Shown here in pieces: positions 10,121 through 18,554 of a stretch of DNA of 64,000 nt (its first letter is position 1; the number at the start of each line of letters is the position of its first letter). This stretch comes from Mycobacterium simiae. Its GTDB lineage: Bacteria; Actinomycetota; Actinomycetes; Mycobacteriales; Mycobacteriaceae. Location of the stretch: NCBI RefSeq assembly GCF_010727605.1, contig NZ_AP022568.1:310001-374000 (forward strand). The letters run 5' to 3'. A program made the position numbers and the translations under genes. The notes beneath the pieces are model-generated. The model had not been told where the DNA came from. It ran no database searches and saw only the letters and a program-made list of their open reading frames with translations.

Positions 10121-10752
10121 GACGACGCGCGGATCTTGTCGCGCAGGTCGGCATTTTCGGCTTGCAGCGCCGCCAACTGATCCCGCAGCGCCGCCAGCAC
10201 CGGTTCGAGCTCGGCGACGGTGTACTTGGGAGTGATGTGCTGCGGGCAATTCCAGTCGAATGCCTCGACGTCGACGAGGACGGCGCGTTCCACGGCAGCG
10301 TCATACTCAGGATCCGCCAGGGATGAGGCCAATTGAGCGTCTTGCTCGACGGTGACGACCCGAGCGTGGCCGAAGATCTTGAGGCGCCGCCGGTGCGGGT
10401 AATCGACGGCGATGATGGCGACGCGATTCTGACCGGCTAGGTTGCCGGTGCTGATGTACTGCAGGTTGCCGCGAAAGTCTGCCCACCCGACTGTGTTTTC
10501 GTTCAGGACACGAAGGAAACCGGTTGGCCCGCCGCGGAATTGGACATAGGGCCAGCCCGTTTCGCTGACGGTAGCCAGATAGAAGCTGTCACGGTGAGCG
10601 AGGTAGTCCTGCTCGACCGCTGTCAGCGGGTCGGGCCCGGGCGACGCCTTTCCGACCACCCGCTTGCGGTCGTAGAAAACATCACTGCCGTGGACGTGCT
10701 GCACGGCACGCACGTCGTCGGTGAACGCGATGGTCCCGTAGTGCTTGCTCAT
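10117..10752 (-). CDS. Pyridoxamine 5'-phosphate oxidase-like FMN protein with C-terminal coiled coil
   Basis: 211 aa split-barrel protein of the PNPOx-like family, which binds FMN, F420 or haem. Typical segments are SFYLATVSETGWPYVQFRGGPTG and the barrel strand NRVAIIAVDYPHRRRLKIFGHARVV. Residues about 180-210 form heptads (LAALRDQLAALQAENADLR), probably a dimerising coiled coil not usual in the family. The ATG at 10752 has AAGGGA a few bases upstream. It overlaps the membrane gene downstream, so the two and the MOSC fusion likely form one transcript. Substrate unknown. Confidence 0.8.
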   Translation of the reverse strand: MSKHYGTIAFTDDVRAVQHVHGSDVFYDRKRVVGKASPGPDPLTAVEQDYLAHRDSFYLATVSETGWPYVQFRGGPTGFLRVLNENTVGWADFRGNLQYISTGNLAGQNRVAIIAVDYPHRRRLKIFGHARVVTVEQDAQLASSLADPEYDAAVERAVLVDVEAFDWNCPQHITPKYTVAELEPVLAALRDQLAALQAENADLRDKIRASS

Positions 10753-10823
10753 GGATTCCCTTCCGCCCATCGGGCGCATCACTTCCTCGCCATGTGACCC
10801 GCGCGTGGCTACTTCTGCAGCTG

Positions 10824-12053
10824 CTACTCGCCAAGCAGCCGGCGCTTCTGCCGGGCGAACTCCTCGTGGGTCAGGATGCCCAGTTCGTGAAGCCTTGCCA
10901 GTTCGTAGAGATCAGCCGCCAAGGTCGCGAACGACCCCGACCGGCCGCCCTGAGGCCGCATCTCGTGGCGAGCCCCCGCCGGCACACTGCTCGGCTTCGG
11001 GCGCGCGCCGGCACCCCTACATCCTGCTGTGGTCGTGGCCATCACGGCCAAGCGGTCCAGGAGGCTCTCCCGTCCCACCGCCAACGCATCCTCGGCCGCG
11101 CCCAGCGGCGCGGCCGACAGGGGAATCACCCTGGCGTGCAATGCGGGCGCTGCGGTCCACGCCGGGGGGACGGACAAGCCGCCGACCGTACCCGCCATGC
11201 CCTTTACCGCCGACACCGTAGCCGGCCCGCCGGTGGTGTCGGTGCCCAGGCGCGGCACCCCCACTTGATCCATGCGCCCCAGAATCTGGTCTTCGGTGCC
11301 GGAGATCTCGTACCCGACCCTCATGATTTCGTTCCTGGCCTGTGACGACGATTCGGAAGCCGCGTAAGCGTTCACCAAGCCGGTGGCGCCCATGGCAGTG
11401 TTGGCGGGGGACAAATAATTCAGCGGCGACGACAAGCCGAGATTCTGCAGCACAGATGCCAATCCCGTGGTGGGACTGGCGGTGCCGGTAGCGGGAAGCG
11501 CGATGGTCTGTCGTGCCAACGTGCCCGCGCCTTTCGTGGCGGGAGGTGAGGCGAAGGGTGTCAACGTCGATGCCCGCGCCGACGCCGCGGCATAGTCATA
11601 CATCGCCGTGACATCCTGCGCCCACATCTCGGCGTACTGCGCGTCGGCAGTCGCGATCGCCGGCGTATTTTGACCGAATACATTGCCCGCCACCAAAGAC
11701 GCCCACAGACTGCGATTGGCCGCGATGACCTGCGGCGGCACCGTCATTGCGAAGACCGTGCCGAAGGCCCTCGCCGCCGACCTGGCTTGGCCCGCGGTTA
11801 GCTCGGCCAGCCCCGCAGTCTCGGTCAACCACGCGATGTGGATCGTGACCGTGGCGGCCATCGCCTGTGCGGCCGGCCCACGCCATGGGCCGGCGGTAAG
11901 GCCGGTCACGGCTGAGGAGTAATCAGTTGCCGCGGAATACAATTCCGTGGCGAGCGCATCCCACGCCGTCGCGGCGCAGAGCATGGGCCCCGCACCGGGA
12001 CCGGCATAGATGCGCGCGGAGTTGACTTCCGGCGGCAAAGCCGCGAAATCCAT
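10824..12053 (-). CDS. PPE family protein (PPE-SVP type) with C-terminal SHOCT-like tail
   Basis: 409 aa. The N-terminal PPE domain (about 1-175) begins [16 protein letters not shown] with the usual WxG turn in [11 protein letters not shown]; the SVP-subgroup motif GGLSVPPAW is near residue 300. The last 30 or so residues ([28 protein letters not shown] in outline) look like a SHOCT oligomerisation motif, unusual for a PPE. PPE proteins are exported by ESX systems, normally with a PE partner; none is encoded nearby. ATG at 12053 chosen because of GGAGAGG eight bases upstream and the canonical MDF start; a GTG three codons earlier is in frame. Confidence 0.85.
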   Translation of the reverse strand: MDFAALPPEVNSARIYAGPGAGPMLCAATAWDALATELYSAATDYSSAVTGLTAGPWRGPAAQAMAATVTIHIAWLTETAGLAELTAGQARSAARAFGTVFAMTVPPQVIAANRSLWASLVAGNVFGQNTPAIATADAQYAEMWAQDVTAMYDYAAASARASTLTPFASPPATKGAGTLARQTIALPATGTASPTTGLASVLQNLGLSSPLNYLSPANTAMGATGLVNAYAASESSSQARNEIMRVGYEISGTEDQILGRMDQVGVPRLGTDTTGGPATVSAVKGMAGTVGGLSVPPAWTAAPALHARVIPLSAAPLGAAEDALAVGRESLLDRLAVMATTTAGCRGAGARPKPSSVPAGARHEMRPQGGRSGSFATLAADLYELARLHELGILTHEEFARQKRRLLGE

Positions 12054-12121
12054 TGCAGACACCTCTCCGCTTTCGAGGCGGGCGGCTCGGGCCGTCCGCC
12101 TCGAAAGTCGGTGTACGAACG

Positions 12122-12988
12122 CTACAACCGGCCGAGGAAGTCGCGGATGTAGCCACTGATCTCTTCCCCGTGTGTCTCGAGTGCGAAATGCCCGGTGTCG
12201 AGCAGGTGAAATTCGCCGTTGGGCAGGTCACGACGAAACGCTTCCGCCCCGGGCGCACCGAATATTTCGTCGTTCTTGCCCCAGGTCACCAGCAGCGGTG
12301 GCTGGTGAGTGCGGAAGTACTCCTGGAACTTGGGGTAACCGTCGAGATTGAACTGGTAGTCCCAGAACAACTGCAGCTGGATGGCGTCATTGCCCTTTCG
12401 GTCCAGGCCTGCCTGGTCGAGTAGCCAGGTCTCCGGGGCAATGCGGTCGAGCCGATCGGCCGGCACGCCGTGGGTGTACTGCCAGTGCGTCGTCTTGAGG
12501 GTGAAGTATTCGCGCACCGAGTCTTCGTTCGCTGCGCGGTCTTTGGCGTGGGCGAACAGCCGGTCCCAGAAGGGGGTGAACCCTTCCAGGTAGGCGTTGC
12601 CGCTCTGGGTGATGATTGCGGTGATGCGTTCCGGCTGGCTGCTTGCGATACGCAGCCCGATGGGCGCGCCATAGTCATGGATGTAGATGGCGAAGCGTTC
12701 CAGCCCCAGGCGCGTGATGAGCTTTTCGGTGATCTCGGTGAGCCGGTCGAAGCTGTAGGTGAATTGGTTGACCGACGGCATCGCGGAACGCCCGAAACCG
12801 ATGTGGTCGGGCGCGACCAGGTGGAAGGCATCGGCCAAAGAGTCGATCAGATTGCGGAACATGTGCGAACTGGACGGAAAGCCGTGCAGCAGAAGCAATG
12901 TGGGCTTGGACCTGTCGCCGGCTTCACGGTAGAAGACGTCGAGGCCGTCGATGGATACAGTGTGGTAGCGGGTGCTGAACTCGGTCAT
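12122..12988 (-). CDS. Alpha/beta hydrolase, haloalkane dehalogenase/epoxide hydrolase type
   Basis: 288 aa. The oxyanion segment [17 protein letters not shown] leads to the nucleophile elbow IHDYGAPIG, where Asp rather than Ser is the likely nucleophile, as in epoxide hydrolases and haloalkane dehalogenases. The halide-binding Trp that usually follows the nucleophile in dehalogenases is Tyr here, so substrate class is open. The base His is in [13 protein letters not shown] at 12988 has GAGGGA just upstream; the longer frame carries no homology. Stands alone between the PPE gene and the TetR gene, which may control it. Confidence 0.8.
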   Translation of the reverse strand: MTEFSTRYHTVSIDGLDVFYREAGDRSKPTLLLLHGFPSSSHMFRNLIDSLADAFHLVAPDHIGFGRSAMPSVNQFTYSFDRLTEITEKLITRLGLERFAIYIHDYGAPIGLRIASSQPERITAIITQSGNAYLEGFTPFWDRLFAHAKDRAANEDSVREYFTLKTTHWQYTHGVPADRLDRIAPETWLLDQAGLDRKGNDAIQLQLFWDYQFNLDGYPKFQEYFRTHQPPLLVTWGKNDEIFGAPGAEAFRRDLPNGEFHLLDTGHFALETHGEEISGYIRDFLGRL

Positions 12989-13144
12989 GGTTCCCTCATG
13001 GATAGGCGTCGGTCGCGTGCCTACAGATTGCGGCCTGCGCAAGAACCGAAAAAGGACCAATACGCGATCGCTGTCATCGAGGGAGGGAATCAATGCGACC
13101 GTTGACTCGGAATCGTCACTCGGGCAAGACTTGCCGATGTGACA

Positions 13145-13657
13145 TCAAGCCAACGACGCGGTCGCCTGGTCGAATACGTCGGTATCGCCAAGGGCGCGCG
13201 CGAGGATCATTGCGCCTTCCAGGGTTGCGAAGATTTGCAGAGCGCGCGCGCTGCGATCCGCTCCCGTGAGTCGTTCCGCGATGTCATCGGTCACGCGTCT
13301 GAAGAAGTCGCGTGATGCTTGGGCAACCTCAGGCGGGAGACCGCCGGTTTCGGCGCCGAGTGCTCCGCCCATGCACATGCGTCCCGTTGTTTGCAACACG
13401 TTCCGGAACACCGAGAGGTAAGCCGAGACGACATCCGCACCTTCAGCCGTGGCCTTGGCCACCGCCGCGAGCACATTGTCGGTGTACCGGTGCATCACGG
13501 CGACCGTCAGCGCCGCCTTGGTTGGGAAGTGGTGGTGGACACTGGAGCTCTTGATACCGGCCTCAGCCGCCAGGTCGCGGAAGCTGTAGCCGTTGTAGCC
13601 GGAGTCGCTGATGTGTGCTTCGGCTAGATCCATCAAACGGTCGGCAGTGTCCTTCAT
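13145..13657 (-). CDS. TetR-family transcriptional regulator
   Basis: 170 aa one-component repressor. The N-terminal HTH is clear: SFRDLAAEAGIKSSSVHHHFPTK near residues 22-45, followed by a helical ligand-binding domain with CMGGALGAE. It is divergent from the LysR gene at 13761 and upstream of the hydrolase at 12122. Two related near-palindromic sites (13665-13680 and 13719-13736) lie in the intergenic region and are good candidates for its operators, implying autoregulation. Translation upstream of ATG 13657 in the same frame runs antisense to the LysR gene and was not used. Confidence 0.85.
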   Translation of the reverse strand: MKDTADRLMDLAEAHISDSGYNGYSFRDLAAEAGIKSSSVHHHFPTKAALTVAVMHRYTDNVLAAVAKATAEGADVVSAYLSVFRNVLQTTGRMCMGGALGAETGGLPPEVAQASRDFFRRVTDDIAERLTGADRSARALQIFATLEGAMILARALGDTDVFDQATASLA

Positions 13658-13664
13658 CACCCTC

Positions 13665-13680
13665 CCTACCGATAGATAAG
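13665..13680. promoter_or_regulatory. Candidate TetR operator, copy 1
   Basis: CCTACCGATAGATAAG, a few bases before the TetR start codon. Its reverse complement shares TATCTATCG(G/A)TAGG with the second copy 40 bp away. Position over the translation-initiation region suits autorepression. Confidence 0.5.
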
Positions 13681-13718
13681 TTTTGACAACCCTAGCGCCA
13701 GGTCGTAAATTGGGGTAG

Positions 13719-13736
13719 CTATCTATCGATAGGTAG
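13719..13736. promoter_or_regulatory. Candidate TetR operator, copy 2 (near-perfect palindrome)
   Basis: CTATCTATCGATAGGTAG, an 18-bp dyad with a single mismatched pair, midway between the divergent TetR and LysR genes. The shared core with the upstream site and the dyad symmetry are typical of TetR operators, so both directions could be controlled from here. Confidence 0.6.
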
Positions 13737-13760
13737 AGCCGACGAGGACGGTGAATCGGC

Positions 13761-14690
13761 GTGGAGTTGCGCCAGCTGGAAGCCTTCGTGGCGGTCGCAA
13801 CCGAGCTGCACTTCGGACGAGCCGCCCGGAAGCTGCACATGGGCCAGCCGACCGTGAGCGACCTGATTCGGCGTTTGGAGCGCGAGATGGGCGCGCAGCT
13901 GATGACCCGCACCACCCGGCGGGTGGCCCTGACCAGCGCCGGGAGTGAACTCCTGGGTCGTGCGAAAGTCATTCTCGACGAGGTGGGGTCGGCCTGCGCG
14001 GCAGTGCACCGGCTCTCCAAGGGCCAGGCCGGCACGGTCCGCCTCGGTATCACTCCCCCGGTTGCGCCGGTATTGGCGCCCCACCTCGCCACGGCACTGG
14101 AGAAGGCGGCACCGGACGTCAACCTGGTTGCTCGACGGTTGTGGTTACCAGACCTTGGGCGAGCGATAGCCGACGGCTCGGTCGACGTCGCAATCACCTG
14201 CGGTTCGTTCGAGGAACCGCCTGGCGTCGTCGGGGAAATGTTCTGCGGCGAGCCGTTGATGGTGGCGCTGCGGCCGGAGCATCCGCTCGCCCAGCGGGAT
14301 GCGGTCGCGCTGGACGACCTTGCCGGCGAGCGGCTCGGCATCCACAGTGCGGCGCTTTTTCCGGCCTGGGCACGGGCGCATCAGCAGGCACTCGAAGAGG
14401 CGGCGGTGTCGCCGGCAACGGTTGAGCTCGCGGACACCGATTTGTTCGCCCGGTGCTGGCCAGCGCAGCGCGAGGTTGATTGGATCATGACCACCGCATC
14501 GATGGCCGCGGTCGGATTGACCACTCCCACGCGTCCGGTGTGTCCCGCCCAAGTCATTCCGTACACGTTGCAGTGGAACCCCAGTCGAGCCGCCAACGCG
14601 GCGGTGGGTCGATTCGTGCACCTGGCGCTCACCGCTAACGTCCCGGCGGGCTGGGTCACCCTGCCGGATCACCTGCGCCACCAACGCTGA
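13761..14690 (+). CDS. LysR-family transcriptional regulator
   Basis: 309 aa. Standard LysR N-terminal winged HTH, MELRQLEAFVAVATELHFGRAARKLHMGQPTVSDLIRRLE in outline (residues 1-40), followed by a two-lobed periplasmic-binding-like effector domain starting near residue 90 (GTVRLGITPPVAPVL). The GTG start is used because the HTH begins immediately there. Divergent from TetR and convergent with the metallo-beta-lactamase-fold gene. Target unknown; candidates are the neighbouring hydrolase genes. Confidence 0.88.
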   Translation: MELRQLEAFVAVATELHFGRAARKLHMGQPTVSDLIRRLEREMGAQLMTRTTRRVALTSAGSELLGRAKVILDEVGSACAAVHRLSKGQAGTVRLGITPPVAPVLAPHLATALEKAAPDVNLVARRLWLPDLGRAIADGSVDVAITCGSFEEPPGVVGEMFCGEPLMVALRPEHPLAQRDAVALDDLAGERLGIHSAALFPAWARAHQQALEEAAVSPATVELADTDLFARCWPAQREVDWIMTTASMAAVGLTTPTRPVCPAQVIPYTLQWNPSRAANAAVGRFVHLALTANVPAGWVTLPDHLRHQR

Positions 14691-14716
14691 CCCCCTACCC
14701 CCAGGACGGGCGGCCG

Positions 14717-15556
14717 TCAGTTGCAGGGCCTGAAGGTGTAATTTTCGCCGTGCGCGAGGTAGACGAATTCTGTTGCGGCACTGGATGACTCGGCGGCCCT
14801 CTGGAAGTCATCGAGCCCCGACAAGAACACCGAGAAGTCGTTGTAGTGGATCGGGATCGCGGTACGTGGTTTGGTGATCTCCACCGCCCGCACCGCTTGC
14901 TGCCCCGTCATCGTGACGACCGTGACGAGAAATGTTGTGCCACCGGTGTGAATCAGGCCAAGGTCGATGTTGGGGTACCGGCGTGGGATGTCCGCCAGGC
15001 TATCGACGAGCATGGTGTCGCCCGTGATGTACAACCGGTACAGCTTCTCGCCGTTCCTGCTGAAGTCGAGCAGGTGCCCGTTGACCGGCATGAGGAGTTC
15101 CTCGACCGCATCGTCGGCGGCGTGTTTGGCCGGCATTGCGGTGATGGTCAGTGTCATTTCGCCTTTGTGAACCTGCAACGATTCCCAGGTGTCGAGAGCA
15201 TTGCCTTGCTCGAAGCCGAGCGCCTTCAGCTTGTCCACCGCGTCGGCCGTCGAGACAATGGGTAGCGTCTTATCGAGCTCCCGGGCAGCGACATCGTCGA
15301 AATGATCGCCGTGGTAGTGCGACAGCACAATCAGATCGATCGGCGGCAGATCGGCGATTTGACAGGCGGGCTCGACCTCGCGCCGGGCCCAGATGCCGTG
15401 CCCCAGGTCGACGTGCTCGCCCTTGTGCAGGAAGGCCGGATCGGTCAGAATCGTCAGCCCGCCGAAACGGATCAGCGTGGTGGCATTGCCGATGAAGTAG
15501 ACATCGCCCTCGGTGAAATCCGCTGTGTCGCCACCCGGCAGTGTCAACGATGTCAT
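14717..15556 (-). CDS. Metallo-beta-lactamase-fold metal-dependent hydrolase (UlaG/YtkL-like)
   Basis: 279 aa. Carries the dinuclear metal motif HYHGDHFDD, with further ligands in PAKHAADD, ITGDT and the late IPIHYNDF, matching the L-ascorbate-6-phosphate lactonase-like branch of the superfamily. An N-terminal strand NATTLIRFGGLTILTDPAF is typical of that branch. Lies 23 nt downstream of the isochorismatase-type gene on the same strand, so probably co-transcribed. Substrate unknown; a lactone or phosphodiester hydrolase is plausible. Confidence 0.82.
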   Translation of the reverse strand: MTSLTLPGGDTADFTEGDVYFIGNATTLIRFGGLTILTDPAFLHKGEHVDLGHGIWARREVEPACQIADLPPIDLIVLSHYHGDHFDDVAARELDKTLPIVSTADAVDKLKALGFEQGNALDTWESLQVHKGEMTLTITAMPAKHAADDAVEELLMPVNGHLLDFSRNGEKLYRLYITGDTMLVDSLADIPRRYPNIDLGLIHTGGTTFLVTVVTMTGQQAVRAVEITKPRTAIPIHYNDFSVFLSGLDDFQRAAESSSAATEFVYLAHGENYTFRPCN

Positions 15557-15579
15557 GCGGTCACTCTCCTCGAAAATTG

Positions 15580-16248
15580 TTACCTACGTGGCGACTTCAT
15601 TGCCGCAACGACCTCTTTGGTGTACACCACCTCGTGCGCCAGGAAGGCATAGTTCACCAGTGCCGCCTGATAGCCGTCGCCGCGGGTCGGATGCCGGGGA
15701 CCCGCGGTGGCATCACGCACGACAGTCACCTGGAACCCCTGCTCGAGCAGATCCCGAAGGTGAGACTCGACGCACATGTTGGCGAGCATGCCGCACAGAA
15801 TGACGTTGGTAATGGCGCGTTTCCGAAGCTGCAGAACCAGGTCATTGGTCTGCGGGCCCCACACCTTATGGGGGCTGGCCACGACGGTCGTCGGATCCTC
15901 GATGAAAGGGCGGAGCCGATCGAGCCAATCGGCACCCGAACCGGCGAAGCCATCCAACGACAATGCTCCACTGCGCGCAAATGTGTTGTCGTGCAATTCG
16001 TCCGATTCCAGCGGACCGTTGAACAGCCAGTCGTGGTCGGTGGGATAGAAGTAGTGCGGCGAGACGAAAACAGGAAATTCGCCAGTCTTCGCCGCCGAGC
16101 AGACAGCGACCAGATGCTCGACCGTTCCATTCTCGACAACGCTGTCCTGCACCGCATCCCAGCTTTTACCCGTTGGGCTCAGGACGTCATTCTGCGGGTC
16201 GATCATGACGACGGCAGTGATCGACGGGTCATATTTCAGTGGTGTCAT
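15580..16248 (-). CDS. Isochorismatase-family cysteine hydrolase
   Basis: 222 aa. The family triad is visible: Asp in VVMIDPQNDVL, Lys in ASPHKVWGPQ and Cys in GMLANMCVESH. Such enzymes hydrolyse amide or vinyl-ether bonds (nicotinamide, ureidoacrylate, isochorismate). The specificity cannot be read from the sequence. Start MTPLKYD at 16248 was chosen as the point where homology begins; no strong ribosome-binding site is seen. Appears to lead a small unit with the metallo-hydrolase downstream. Confidence 0.82.
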   Translation of the reverse strand: MTPLKYDPSITAVVMIDPQNDVLSPTGKSWDAVQDSVVENGTVEHLVAVCSAAKTGEFPVFVSPHYFYPTDHDWLFNGPLESDELHDNTFARSGALSLDGFAGSGADWLDRLRPFIEDPTTVVASPHKVWGPQTNDLVLQLRKRAITNVILCGMLANMCVESHLRDLLEQGFQVTVVRDATAGPRHPTRGDGYQAALVNYAFLAHEVVYTKEVVAAMKSPRR

Positions 16249-16336
16249 CGCTTCGTCGTGACGGCGTTCATGTCGTCTCCTATGAGAGATCGCCCTGGCG
16301 GGCAAACTTACACTTCAGCCGGACCAATCGCAGCGT

Positions 16337-16804
16337 TCACCACAACGGAATGTCGTAATCCAACCCGCGTTCGCAGTCGGGCCGTGGGCCGAAGAACCGA
16401 CGTTCGGACTCGTCGATCGCGACATCGTTGATGCTCGCCTCGCGCCGGCGCATCAGCCCGTTCTCGTCGAACTCCCACAGTTCATTGCCGTAGCTGCGCC
16501 ACCACTGCCCGGCGGCGTCGCGACACTCGTATTGGAAACGCACCGCGATCCGGTTGCCGCGGAAGTCCCACAAGCTCTTTCGCAGGGCGTAATCGAGTTC
16601 CCTTTTCCACTTGCCGGTGAGGAATTCGACGATCTGGTCCCGGCCGACAACGAACTGGTCGCGGTTCCGCCAGACGCTGTCCGGCGTGTAGGCCAGACTG
16701 ACCTGGTGGGGGTCGCGGGTATTCCATGCATCCTCGGCAGCCTGCACCTTTGCGAGCGCCGTCGGTAGGTCGTACGGCGGCATGGGCGGGCGGGACTCAT
16801 TCAT
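16337..16804 (-). CDS. NTF2-like protein (DUF1348/SnoaL-like)
   Basis: 155 aa single-domain protein of the nuclear-transport-factor-2 fold. Characteristic segments are [30 protein letters not shown] and the strand pair [24 protein letters not shown], matching the family annotated DUF1348. No catalytic function is established for the family. ATG at 16804 follows GGAAGG. It lies about 90 nt upstream of the isochorismatase-type gene on the same strand and may belong to its transcription unit. Confidence 0.75.
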   Translation of the reverse strand: MNESRPPMPPYDLPTALAKVQAAEDAWNTRDPHQVSLAYTPDSVWRNRDQFVVGRDQIVEFLTGKWKRELDYALRKSLWDFRGNRIAVRFQYECRDAAGQWWRSYGNELWEFDENGLMRRREASINDVAIDESERRFFGPRPDCERGLDYDIPLW

Positions 16805-17017
16805 CGGCTGGCATCCTTCCTGGGATCCTCCCGGATCCGTTGTCACGACAGATAGGCTGCGCCCACGACGACGTACGGATAAAGGGGCAAACGCCGATAA
16901 ATCCGATCACCCCAGCCGATCATTGGCTTCCGCGTTGGCGTGGTCGCCCAGTCGGCGTTCTCAGCGAGCCTTCAACCGGCACTCAGGATTCACCAATGTT
17001 ACCTACATACATTGTTG

Positions 17018-17037
17018 TCTATACATACTATTTCTAG
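17018..17037. promoter_or_regulatory. AT-rich promoter/operator region of the methyltransferase gene
   Basis: An unusually AT-rich patch in a GC-rich genome, containing TATACATACTATTTCT upstream of the methyltransferase. The octamer CATACTAT and the nonamer ACTATTTCT recur upstream of the MarR gene (18471-18491), so it may be the binding site of that MarR protein. In M. tuberculosis the MarR homologue Rv1404 is reported to control the flanking methyltransferase genes. Confidence 0.45.
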
Positions 17038-17089
17038 AGAGCACAGTCAGCGTCTGCCGGTGCCCTCTAGTTCCAACTCAGGAGGTCCG

Positions 17090-17908
17090 ATGACGCTCGA
17101 CACCGATACCCACGAGCAGCTGGCACCCATGCATCGGGCGCTGTGGGCGCTCGGCGACTATGCCCTGATGGCCGAGGAAGTGATGGCACCGCTGGGTCCG
17201 ATCCTGGTGGCGGCCACCGGAATTGGGCCGGGTATTGAGGTCCTCGATGTCGCCGCCGGTTCGGGAAACATCTCCCTGCCCGCGGCCGCGACCGGTGCCG
17301 CCGTCGTCTCCACCGACCTCACCCCGGAGCTGCTGGAGCGCTCCCGGGCGCGGGCCGCCGCGCGGGGTTTGATGCTGCGTTATCAAGAGGCGAACGCGCA
17401 CTCCCTGCCGTTTGGCGACGGCGCGTTCGATGTGGTGGTGTCGGCGATTGGCGTGCAGTTCGCGCCCAACCATCGGCGCGCGGCCGACGAGCTGGTCCGG
17501 GTCTGCCGGCCCGGCGGGACGATCGGCCTGATCAGCTGGACCCCGGAGGGATTCTTCGGCCGGATGCTGGCCACCATCCGGCCGTACCGACCGAGCCTGT
17601 CACCGGCCGTGCCGCCGGCGGCTCTCTGGGGACGCGAACGCTACGTCGCCGGACTCTTGGGTGGTCGGGTGAGCGGCGTCGTGGCGGTCCGCGGATTACT
17701 GAATGTCCACCGATTCGATTGCGCCACAGCGGTTCACGACTACTTCAAAAACCACTACGGCCCGACGATCGAGGCCTACGCCAACATCGGCCACGACAAA
17801 GTGCTGGCCGCTGAGCTCGACGCCCAACTCGTCGAACTGGCCGAGGAGTATCTGACCGACGGCACCATGGGCTGGGAGTACCTATTGGTCACCGCGCAAC
17901 GGCGGTGA
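17090..17908 (+). CDS. Class I SAM-dependent methyltransferase (Rv1405c-like)
   Basis: 272 aa. UbiE/Methyltransferase_11 fold with SAM loop VLDVAAGSGNISLPAAA (about residue 47), the acidic residue ending strand 2 in VVSTDLTPELL, and the post-IV motif DVVVSAIGVQFAP. Substrate unknown. ATG at 17090 has a perfect AGGAGG four bases upstream. It converges on the MarR gene with a 5-nt gap, the same arrangement as Rv1405c/Rv1404 in M. tuberculosis, where the gene is acid-induced. Confidence 0.9.
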   Translation: MTLDTDTHEQLAPMHRALWALGDYALMAEEVMAPLGPILVAATGIGPGIEVLDVAAGSGNISLPAAATGAAVVSTDLTPELLERSRARAAARGLMLRYQEANAHSLPFGDGAFDVVVSAIGVQFAPNHRRAADELVRVCRPGGTIGLISWTPEGFFGRMLATIRPYRPSLSPAVPPAALWGRERYVAGLLGGRVSGVVAVRGLLNVHRFDCATAVHDYFKNHYGPTIEAYANIGHDKVLAAELDAQLVELAEEYLTDGTMGWEYLLVTAQRR

Positions 17909-17913
17909 CTCCG

Positions 17914-18396
17914 CTATAGATCGATATCGATGGCGGCGTCGGGCTCTCCGCCGGCCGCGGTGAACGCCGTCAGGGCCCGCACCAGCCCCTGACGTTCGGC
18001 CGGCGGCATCTTCGCCACGATCGCGGCGATCTCCGCACGCCGGTACGCAGTGACCCGACGGACCACATCGCGGCCGCGCTTGGTTAGCGCGGCGATCAGC
18101 TCGCGGCGTGACGTCGGATGTGGAAGGCGATCGATCAGGCCGGCGGCCACCAGCCGGTCGACCATCCGCCCGGTTGCCGACGGCTGCACACCCAGCAGAT
18201 TGGCCAGCGTGGCCAGGTTCACCGGGCCGCGATGGGACAGGATCACCAGCGTGCGGAACTGCGCCATCGTGATCGTGTCGTCGACCTGGGCGATCGACCG
18301 CGCCGACATGCTGACCAACAGCCGGGAGGCGGTGAGCAGCGCATCGGTGATGACGTCCAGCGAATCGGCGACTTCCGTCACCTTCTCCGTGGTCAT
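17914..18396 (-). CDS. MarR-family regulator (Rv1404-like)
   Basis: 160 aa winged-helix dimer. The HTH region is LATLANLLGVQPSATGRMVDRLVAAGLIDRLPHPTSRRE in outline (about residues 60-98), with helical dimerisation segments at both ends. The M. tuberculosis homologue represses acid-inducible methyltransferase genes on either side. Here only the convergent methyltransferase remains; the second (Rv1403c-like) gene that should lie between this gene and priA is absent. Confidence 0.9.
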   Translation of the reverse strand: MTTEKVTEVADSLDVITDALLTASRLLVSMSARSIAQVDDTITMAQFRTLVILSHRGPVNLATLANLLGVQPSATGRMVDRLVAAGLIDRLPHPTSRRELIAALTKRGRDVVRRVTAYRRAEIAAIVAKMPPAERQGLVRALTAFTAAGGEPDAAIDIDL

Positions 18397-18470
18397 TCAG
18401 CGTTCCTTTCCCGTGCCCGCAACGGGCTGAACAGTTGAAAGTACACCGCCCACGAATGACGTAGGAAGGG

Positions 18471-18491
18471 ACTATTTCTCATGCATACTAT
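18471..18491. promoter_or_regulatory. Repeat of methyltransferase upstream motifs in the MarR-priA gap
   Basis: ACTATTTCT followed by CATACTAT, both also found upstream of the methyltransferase at 17018-17037. It lies in the 158-nt gap where M. tuberculosis has a second methyltransferase gene, and may be the surviving promoter/operator of that lost gene or the MarR autoregulatory site. Confidence 0.4.
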
Positions 18492-18554
18492 CGCCGCGCC
18501 GGACCGGCCGCTCGTCCAACGGCAGATTGCTCCCGGCCGGCGGCGACGGGGATC

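Noticed and set aside
8402..10180. 592-codon open frame on the plus strand
   Set aside because: Antisense to the MOSC fusion and membrane genes, whose protein motifs are convincing; the product is Arg/Gly-rich without a recognisable domain, a common artefact in GC-rich DNA.
13658..14341. Upstream extension of the TetR frame
   Set aside because: Antisense to the LysR coding sequence and contains no HTH or other domain.
6417..16804. Accessory insertion as a prophage or integrated element
   Set aside because: No integrase, transposase, tRNA target or flanking direct repeats were recognised at the borders.
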